NCBI GenBank assembly: GCA_937952235.1
Contig: CALFZM010000044.1
Location: forward strand, 1 to 13,609
Reading direction: 5' to 3'
Length of the DNA stretch: 13,609 nucleotides
Source: an uncultured Opitutia bacterium
GTDB lineage: Bacteria > Verrucomicrobiota > Verrucomicrobiia > Opitutales > Opitutaceae
Part shown: one piece after another, positions 7,947-13,609 of the stretch
Layout of the letters: each line of letters starts with the position of its first letter
Position numbering within the stretch: the stretch's first letter is position 1
The notes under the pieces: generated by a model
Databases searched by the model: none
What the model saw: the letters and a program-made list of their open reading frames with translations, nothing else
What the model was told of the DNA's origin: nothing
Program-made: the position numbers and the translations under genes

Positions 7947-10805
7947 ATGCGCGCCACCCTTCTGCTTCTCGGGCTGATGTCGGGGGCCCTGACGCTGTTT
8001 GCGTCGCGGGCGCCGGAGTCCGCCGGGCCCCGCTCGGGGCGCTGGGCGCACGAGACGCCGAAGAGCGCCGCGCCCGATCCCGCCGTGGTGTGGGGCCGGC
8101 TCGACAACGGCTTTCGCTACGCCCTGCTGCCGCACCAGGGCGTGCCCGGGCGGGTGGCGCTGCAGTTGATCGTCCTCTCCGGCTCGCTCGACGAGCGGGA
8201 CGACGAGCTCGGCATCGCGCACTACACGGAGCACCTGGCGTTCGGCGGCTCGAAGCACTTCAAGGCCGACGACATGATTGCGCTCTTCCAGCGGCTCGGG
8301 GTCGAGTACGGCAGCGACGTCAACGCCATCACCACCTTCGATTACACCGCGTACCGGCTCGATTTCCGCGAGAACGAGCCGGGATTGCTGCGGGAGGGGC
8401 TGAGGCTTTTCCGCGACTTCGGCGACGGGCTCACCTTCGATCCCGCCAGCATCGAGCGGGAACGCCGCGTGGTCCTGGCGGAGCTGCGCAACCGCAACAC
8501 CGTTTCGGACAAGCAGCAGCTCGCCTCGATGCCGGTGGTGTTTCGCGGCCTGCAGTTTCCGCGGCGCTCGCCCGGCGGCAGCGAGGCGCAGATCGCGAAA
8601 TTCACGCGCGAGCAGTTCCTGAAGTTCTACCGCCGCAACTACCGCCCCGACCTGATGGTGCTCGTCGGCGCCGGGGATTTCGATCCCGCGGCCCTGGCCG
8701 CGCTCGTGCGGGAGCGGTTCGGCGACATGGTCCGCCCGTCGGAGCCGATCCCCGCCCGGGATGAGGGCCGGTTCGACGGACGCTCGCTGCGCGCCGGCAT
8801 CCTGCGCGTCAACGGCATGAGCTCCGCCCAGACGGAGGCGGCTTCCGTCGTGCCGCCCCCCGCGCGCCCCGCCCCCGACAGCCGGGACAGCCTGGTGGAC
8901 CGCCAGCGCCGGCAGTTCGTGATGCAGGTGTTCGCCGAGCGCATGCGCGCCGACGCCGCCGGGCTGGGCGGCGAGGCCGCCTACGACGACCTGCTCGGCC
9001 ATGGCGTGGCGATGGCGGCGATGACCGTGCCTGCCCGCGAATGGACGAGGGGCATCCTTTCGCTCGACGAGCTGGTCCGGCTCACGCTCGAACGCGGGCT
9101 GGACGCCGTCGACGTCGAGACCCTGCGCCGCCGCCAGCTCAAGCTCGCGCAGCACATGGTGGAGCAGCTTCCCACCCTCGATCCCGGCGTGTTGTGCGAG
9201 GCGCTGACCGACGCGATCACGCGCCACACGGTCTTTCCCGGCTTCGCCGCCGAGTACGGCTGGATGCGGGAGTGGCTCGAACGTTTCACCCCCGCCGAGG
9301 CGAACCAGGTCTTCAAGGCCCTCTGGGCGCCGGCGACGATGGCGTTCCACGTGTCTGGTGGCGTGGCCCTCGACTTGACCCCCGACAAGGTGCTGCAGGA
9401 GGTGCAGAAGGCGCGGCGCAACGGCCTTACTCACGTGATGCCGCGCCAGCGCCGCGACGTGCCCTTCCGGCTGCCGCGCTTCGCCGCCCCCGCCGAGGTG
9501 GTGGCGCGCCAGGAGCTGCCCGCGCTGGGCGCGAAGCTGATGCGCTTCGGCAACGAGGTGCGCTTCAATTTTGTCGCCAATCGCCAGGAGCCGGGCCTCG
9601 TGCACGCGGTGGTGCGGGTGGGCTCAGGCCTGCTCGAGATGCCGGGCAACCGGCCCGCGCTGAAGGAATTCGGGCTCAACACGCTGCTCGCGAGCGGCGC
9701 GGTGCATTTCCGGCCGGAGCAGATGAACGCGCTGATCGAGGAACGAATGCTCGACTTCGGTTTCGACGTGGCGGATCGCGACGCGTTCACCTTCCGCGGC
9801 CAGGTCGCGGCGGAGGAGTTGGAGACGTTCCTCGGCGTCGTGGCCGACATCCTGCACGCCCCGCAGTTCAACAGCTACGTGCACAGCGACCAGCGGCTCC
9901 AGGCCGCCATCGGGCGCGCCTCGAGCAGCATGGGCATGGGCGACGGGCTGCGCGCTCTCACCGACCACCTGTTCAAGGGCGACGCCCGCTTCACCTGGGG
10001 ATCCCCGCTGGACTACATGAAGATGAGCGTGCTGGACGTGAAACGCTGGATGGAGCCTTCGCTCGCGCGCGGCTACGTCGAGGTCACGATCGTCGGCGAC
10101 GTCACCGAGGCGGCCGCGGTCGGCGCGGTGCAGCGCACGCTGGGCTCGCTGCGGCCGCGCGCGGAACGAAAGACCACCGCGACGCCGCCGAAGCCGGTCA
10201 CGATGACGGCCGAGCCCGGTTTCACCCGGATCGAGTTCATCGGCGAACAGAACCTCGGCCTGGTCGTCGGCACCTGGCCGGTCACCGAGCCGCTGCACGT
10301 CCGCGACCAGGCCGCGCTCGAACTGCTCGCTAAGATCCTGGAGCTTCGCGTGCGCACCGAGGTGCGCGAGAACCTCGGCCTGGCGTACTCGCCGTCGGCC
10401 GAGTTCGTGCCCTACGACGGCTTCGCGAGCTTCGCGCTGCTCCGGACCCAGATCGACTGCGCGCCCAACGACACGACGCGCGTGGCGCCGCTGGTCGCGA
10501 ACATCGGCGCCGCCCTCGCCGAGAAGGGCGTGCGGATGGGCGAGTTCATCGGCGCGCGGGGCATCCTGAAGAGCCAGCTCCGGCAGGCCTTTCGCGAGAA
10601 CGCCTTCCTCGTCAACGTGCTCATGCGCGCGCAGGAGCGCCCGGAGGAGACGGAGGAGATCGTCGCCCTGCACGGCGGGCTGATGGACCAGATTTCGCTC
10701 GAGGAAGTGAATGCGTGGGCTCGCCGGGTACTTGGCGACCGCAACTGCCGCACCGCCGCCATCGTGCCGAAGGCGTTCGTCGGCATGTTCGACGTCGGCC
10801 GGTGA
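7947..10805 (+). CDS. Secreted M16-family zinc metalloprotease, PqqL-like
   Basis: A 952-residue peptidase, probably exported to the periplasm or outer membrane. ATG at 7947 is chosen because it begins a clear signal peptide (MRATLLLLGLMSGALTLFAS, cleavage likely near residues 20-22), although the frame stays open upstream. The N-terminal half carries the inverted zinc motif HYTEH: H92 and H96 bind zinc, E95 is the base, and E179 in RVVLAEL is the probable third ligand, seven residues after E172 as in pitrilysin. The C-terminal half (from about residue 530) lacks HxxEH but has RENLGLAYS with R807 and Y814, the usual substrate-binding pair. This is the single-chain clamshell layout of PqqL-type proteins of about 930 residues. 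Such enzymes degrade peptides held in a closed chamber; the substrate here is unknown. The stop is 40 bp before the prenyltransferase gene, so co-transcription is likely. No strong Shine-Dalgarno is visible. Confidence 0.93.
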   Translation: MRATLLLLGLMSGALTLFASRAPESAGPRSGRWAHETPKSAAPDPAVVWGRLDNGFRYALLPHQGVPGRVALQLIVLSGSLDERDDELGIAHYTEHLAFGGSKHFKADDMIALFQRLGVEYGSDVNAITTFDYTAYRLDFRENEPGLLREGLRLFRDFGDGLTFDPASIERERRVVLAELRNRNTVSDKQQLASMPVVFRGLQFPRRSPGGSEAQIAKFTREQFLKFYRRNYRPDLMVLVGAGDFDPAALAALVRERFGDMVRPSEPIPARDEGRFDGRSLRAGILRVNGMSSAQTEAASVVPPPARPAPDSRDSLVDRQRRQFVMQVFAERMRADAAGLGGEAAYDDLLGHGVAMAAMTVPAREWTRGILSLDELVRLTLERGLDAVDVETLRRRQLKLAQHMVEQLPTLDPGVLCEALTDAITRHTVFPGFAAEYGWMREWLERFTPAEANQVFKALWAPATMAFHVSGGVALDLTPDKVLQEVQKARRNGLTHVMPRQRRDVPFRLPRFAAPAEVVARQELPALGAKLMRFGNEVRFNFVANRQEPGLVHAVVRVGSGLLEMPGNRPALKEFGLNTLLASGAVHFRPEQMNALIEERMLDFGFDVADRDAFTFRGQVAAEELETFLGVVADILHAPQFNSYVHSDQRLQAAIGRASSSMGMGDGLRALTDHLFKGDARFTWGSPLDYMKMSVLDVKRWMEPSLARGYVEVTIVGDVTEAAAVGAVQRTLGSLRPRAERKTTATPPKPVTMTAEPGFTRIEFIGEQNLGLVVGTWPVTEPLHVRDQAALELLAKILELRVRTEVRENLGLAYSPSAEFVPYDGFASFALLRTQIDCAPNDTTRVAPLVANIGAALAEKGVRMGEFIGARGILKSQLRQAFRENAFLVNVLMRAQERPEETEEIVALHGGLMDQISLEEVNAWARRVLGDRNCRTAAIVPKAFVGMFDVGR

Positions 10806-10845
10806 GCGCCCGGGCCGCCAGCGCGCTTGCGCACCCGCTCGGCGC

Positions 10846-11739
10846 ATGAACCGGTGGTGGGTCTACCAGCGGGAGCGGTTTCCCCTGTTCGCCCACGGGC
10901 CGTTGATCGCCGCCTTCAGCGCCTCGGCGGTGGGCTATTCGGCGCTCCTCCGCGGCGGCCGGCCCGCGGCTTTCTCGTTCGTCGTGGCCTTCCTCGTGTC
11001 CCTCGGTTCGTTCCTGCTCCTCCGCATCGCGGACGAGTTCAAGGACGCCGCGGACGATGCCCGATACCGGCCCTACCGCCCCGTGCCCCGCGGCCTCGTG
11101 CAATTGCGCGAACTCGCCGTCATCGGCGTCGCCGTCGCCCTCCTGCAACTCCTGCTCGCGCTGGCGATCGGCGCGCCGCTCGCCGGGCTGCTCGCGGTGA
11201 CCTGGCTCTACTTCCTGCTCATGAGCCGCGAGTTCTTCGCGCGGCGCTGGCTGAGGGCGCGGCCCGTCGCGTACCTCCTCAGCCACATGCTGATCATGCC
11301 GCTGATCGACTGGTTCGCCACCGGCTGCGACTGGGTCCGCGCCGGCGCGGGCATGCCGGACGGCCTGTCCTGGTTCCTCGCCGCCAGCTTCTGCAACGGC
11401 CTCGTGATCGAGCTCGGCCGCAAGATCCGCGCCCCGGGCCAGGAGGAACCGGGCGTGGAAACCTATTCCGCGTTGTGGGGCCGGCCGGCCGCGGTCGGCG
11501 CCTGGCTCGCCGCGCTCACCGCCACCCTCGGCTGCGCGCTCGCGGCGGCGCACCGGATCGGTTTCATGGCGCCGCTCGCGAGCGTGCTCGCCGTGCTCTT
11601 CGCGGGTGCGGCGGGCTGGAGTATCCGGTTCCTGGCGACACCCCGGCCTGGCCTCGCCCGCGGGCTCGAGGCCTGGGCGGGCGCCTGGACGCTCGGCCTC
11701 TACGTCACCCTCGGGCTGGTGCCGCTCTTCGTGCGCTAG
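10846..11739 (+). CDS. UbiA-superfamily membrane prenyltransferase, atypical subgroup
   Basis: A 297-residue integral membrane protein with about eight or nine hydrophobic segments (roughly 17-35, 42-62, 88-108, 111-127, 140-158, 172-188, 216-234, 238-260, 276-294). UbiA enzymes move a prenyl group from a diphosphate to an aromatic or other acceptor, using two Asp-rich motifs to bind Mg-diphosphate. Motif 1 is present as DEFKDAADD (63-71), followed by RPYRPVPRGLV (75-85). Where motif 2 is expected, the sequence is IELGRKIRAPGQEEPGVETY (188-207), rich in Glu, Arg and Lys rather than the usual DxxxD. The acceptor is therefore not predictable; ubiquinone or menaquinone synthesis is not supported by the neighbours. 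An upstream in-frame start at 10711 would overlap the protease gene and add no membrane segment, so ATG at 10846 is preferred. It is likely co-transcribed with the protease, 40 bp upstream. Confidence 0.85.
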   Translation: MNRWWVYQRERFPLFAHGPLIAAFSASAVGYSALLRGGRPAAFSFVVAFLVSLGSFLLLRIADEFKDAADDARYRPYRPVPRGLVQLRELAVIGVAVALLQLLLALAIGAPLAGLLAVTWLYFLLMSREFFARRWLRARPVAYLLSHMLIMPLIDWFATGCDWVRAGAGMPDGLSWFLAASFCNGLVIELGRKIRAPGQEEPGVETYSALWGRPAAVGAWLAALTATLGCALAAAHRIGFMAPLASVLAVLFAGAAGWSIRFLATPRPGLARGLEAWAGAWTLGLYVTLGLVPLFVR

Positions 11740-12047
11740 GGCAGATCTTTGCCGGGAACATGCCGGCGGGGTGGAGCCGCCTGTCCCCAGGCGGCTGACG
11801 AGTGACGGACCGGTCCGCAGCGGCTCGGGCAAGCGCTCCAGCGTTCCGCGCGGTCGTTTCAGCGCCGCGGCTGCGACGGACCGTCCCTTCCCGAGCTCGC
11901 CCAGGCCTGGCTGGAAAGGGCTGGAGGCGGCGGGCTCGCCCGGTCGCGCGCGGTCGGCGCGATGGCATGCGATGCGTTCGGGTCTTTTCACTTTCGGGCG
12001 ATCGCGCTCAACTGCCCTGGCCGCGCCCGCGGCCCCCCGCCGCCTCC
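11740..12047. other. Non-coding gap between the prenyltransferase and the PEP-synthase-like gene
   Basis: These 308 bp carry no supportable gene; the open frames crossing them are GC-driven and resemble nothing. They contain a perfect 9-bp-stem hairpin (11775-11796), the 12-bp palindrome CGGACCGGTCCG (11806-11817) and the 10-bp palindrome CCAGGCCTGG (11901-11910). No clear -10/-35 pair is visible. The gap may hold a terminator for the upstream operon and a promoter for the next gene. Confidence 0.55.
11775..11796. repeat. Perfect GC-rich hairpin 36 bp after the prenyltransferase stop
   Basis: AGCCGCCTG and CAGGCGGCT form a perfect 9-bp stem around the loop TCCC. The position fits transcript termination or 3'-end protection, but no T-run follows, so it is not a standard intrinsic terminator. 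It may instead be one copy of a dispersed short palindrome. Confidence 0.5.
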
Positions 12048-13609
12048 ATGCGCCTGCTCCGTCCTTCCGACTCGCTCCTGCTCGACGCCCCGCTCGGGGG
12101 CAAGGCGCGCGCGCTGGCGGACCTCGGCGCCGCCGGGCTGCCGGTGCCGGCGTGGTTCGTGGTGCCACCGGAGGCGGCGCTGTCCCCGGACGAAGCCGCG
12201 GCCCTCGTCGCGGCCGCGCGTGAACTGGCGCTGGACGGTGGCCTGCTGGCGGTGCGGTCGTCGGCGGCGGAGGAGGATGGAGCGACGCAGTCGTTCGCCG
12301 GCCTGTTCGAATCGTTCCTCGGCGTCGCGCCCGGCGACGTCCCCTTGAAGGTCGAGGCGGTGCGGCAGTCGGCCCGCGGCGAACGCGTGCGTTCCTACCG
12401 TCGCGAACAGGGCCTCGCGGGCGATCCCGCCGTGCCGTCGGTGCTCGTGCAGCGACTGGTCCCGGCCGAGACCGCCGGCGTCGCGTTCAGCGCCGATCCG
12501 GTGAGCGGCCGCCGCGGCCACGCGCTGGTGTCCGCCGTGCGCGGCCTCGGCACGGCGCTGGTCGGAGGCGCCACGGACGCCGACGCCTTCACGATCGACC
12601 GCCATGGCGCGATCGTCGGGCGGCGGGTCGCGGTGCAGACGTGCGCGCACCGCGTCGACGCCTCCGCGCCGGGCGGCGTGCGGGAGGAACCCATCGTCGG
12701 AGGCACCGCGGGGACGCCCGTGCTCACGGATGCCCAGGCGCTCGCGGTGGCCGCGCTGGCGCGCGCGGCGGAGCGCCTCGCCGGGCGGCCCCAGGACATC
12801 GAGTGGGCCTGGGCGGCCGGGAAGCTGTGGCTGCTGCAGGCGCGCCCGGTCACCGCCCTGGCGGGGCGGGTCGACCCGGACGGCGCGCTCACGCTCTGGG
12901 ACAACGCGAACATCGCCGAGAGCTACAACGGCGTGACCACGCCGCTCACGTTCTCGTTCGCCCGCGGCGTGTACGAGGCGGTGTACCGCGAATTCGCGCG
13001 GCTCATGGGCGTGCCGGCCCGGCGCATCGCGGCCAACGCGGACCTGTTTCCGCGCATGCTCGGGCTGATCGAGGGCCGGATCTACTACAACCTCATCAAC
13101 TGGTACCGGCTGCTCGCGCTGCTGCCGGGCTTCGCGTTCAACCGCGGCTTCATGGAGCAGATGATGGGCGTCAAGGAAGGTCTCCCGCCGGAGGTGCTCG
13201 AGCGCCTCTCGCCGCCCGGGCGGTGGGAGCGGTGGCGGGACGGCCTGGCGCTCGCCGGCACCTGCGCCGGCCTGGGGCGCAATCACCTGACGCTGCCGCG
13301 CCAGATCCGGAGTTTCCGCCGCAGGCTCGACCTCGCGCTGCGCCCGCCCGAGCCGCCGCTCGAGGCGATGCGCCCCGACGAACTCGCCGCGCACTACCGC
13401 GAACTGGAGCGCCAGCTCCTGCTGAAATGGGACGCGCCGCTGGTGAACGACTTCTTCGCGATGATCTTCCACGGCGTCCTGCGCCAGCTCGCGACGAAGT
13501 GGGCCGGCGACCCGGACGGCACCCTGCAGAACGACCTGCTCTGCGCCGAGGGCGGCATGATCAGCGCGGAGCCGGCGAGGCGCGTGCGCGAGCTAGCGCG
13601 GCTCGCGGC
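12048..13609 (+). CDS. PEP-synthase/PPDK-like ATP-grasp protein, probable small-molecule dikinase, 3' end outside the window
   Basis: 520 codons are visible and the gene continues past the window. Residues 1 to about 270 form the PPDK/PEP-synthase nucleotide-binding domain: GGKARALADLGAAGLPVPAW (17-36, with K19), AVRSSAAEED (68-77, with R70), SFAGLFESFL, VLVQRLVPAETAGVAFSADP, and DIEWAW...LLQARPVT (250-269). These match the family's ATP-binding residues. From residue 284, WDNANIAESYNGVTTPLT begins a helical middle domain of the kind seen in PEP-synthase-like proteins and rifampin phosphotransferase, where it binds the acceptor. The mobile phosphohistidine domain expected further on is outside the window. 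Family members split ATP into AMP and phosphate while phosphorylating an acceptor. True PEP synthesis is possible but less likely, because the middle domain is not the pyruvate-type barrel. ATG at 12048 starts 16 residues before the conserved GGKA; no Shine-Dalgarno is evident. Confidence 0.88.
   Translation, partial: MRLLRPSDSLLLDAPLGGKARALADLGAAGLPVPAWFVVPPEAALSPDEAAALVAAARELALDGGLLAVRSSAAEEDGATQSFAGLFESFLGVAPGDVPLKVEAVRQSARGERVRSYRREQGLAGDPAVPSVLVQRLVPAETAGVAFSADPVSGRRGHALVSAVRGLGTALVGGATDADAFTIDRHGAIVGRRVAVQTCAHRVDASAPGGVREEPIVGGTAGTPVLTDAQALAVAALARAAERLAGRPQDIEWAWAAGKLWLLQARPVTALAGRVDPDGALTLWDNANIAESYNGVTTPLTFSFARGVYEAVYREFARLMGVPARRIAANADLFPRMLGLIEGRIYYNLINWYRLLALLPGFAFNRGFMEQMMGVKEGLPPEVLERLSPPGRWERWRDGLALAGTCAGLGRNHLTLPRQIRSFRRRLDLALRPPEPPLEAMRPDELAAHYRELERQLLLKWDAPLVNDFFAMIFHGVLRQLATKWAGDPDGTLQNDLLCAEGGMISAEPARRVRELARLA

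Noticed and set aside
10621..12168. Minus-strand open frame of 515 codons across the prenyltransferase
   Set aside because: It is a low-complexity Arg/Glu/Gly/Ala translation that spans coding and non-coding DNA alike, as expected of a GC shadow.
11988..13472. Minus-strand open frame of 494 codons opposite the ATP-grasp gene
   Set aside because: It is antisense to clear PPDK-type motifs and has no recognisable domain.
1..13609. CRISPR array, tRNA, rRNA, prophage or transposase genes
   Set aside because: No regularly spaced repeats, tRNA-like cloverleaf, rRNA sequence or transposase/integrase motif was seen on reading both strands.

Overview
The window is very GC-rich and carries five protein-coding genes in two divergent blocks. 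The start of the first gene is known, but its 3' end lies beyond position 1; the last gene runs off position 13609. The base composition, weak ribosome binding sites, long-form pyruvate:ferredoxin oxidoreductase and a palindromic repeat inside a gene suggest a Verrucomicrobiota bacterium, perhaps of the Opitutaceae. This placement is inferred from gene style, since the window has no rRNA or other marker.

Left block (minus strand): a multi-sensor hybrid histidine kinase (4320-7622) lies upstream of, and in the same direction as, a NifJ-type pyruvate:ferredoxin oxidoreductase (1-4168, C-terminal end missing). The oxidoreductase has the expected PITPS motif, two ferredoxin-type 4Fe-4S motifs, the first three cysteines of the catalytic cluster and the thiamine-diphosphate GDG motif. 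It is much longer than the classical enzyme. Two large insertions sit between cluster motifs, and a 61-bp imperfect palindrome is read through in frame in an interdomain linker.

Central divergent spacer: 7623-7946 has no gene. It must hold the promoters of both blocks and contains a small direct repeat and palindrome near the kinase start.

Right block (plus strand): a secreted PqqL-like M16 metalloprotease (7947-10805), then, 40 bp on, a UbiA-superfamily membrane prenyltransferase with an unusual second motif (10846-11739). After a 308-bp non-coding gap with a strong hairpin comes a PEP-synthase/PPDK-like ATP-grasp protein whose middle region looks like that of small-molecule dikinases (12048 to the window end).

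The oxidoreductase makes acetyl-CoA and reduced ferredoxin (or flavodoxin) from pyruvate, or works in reverse; the kinase may sense a redox or metabolic signal, but nothing in the sequence names it. The most interesting candidate for an undescribed pathway is the prenyltransferase plus dikinase-like pair, which could make and phosphorylate an isoprenoid or lipid product. That link rests on order and domain content only.
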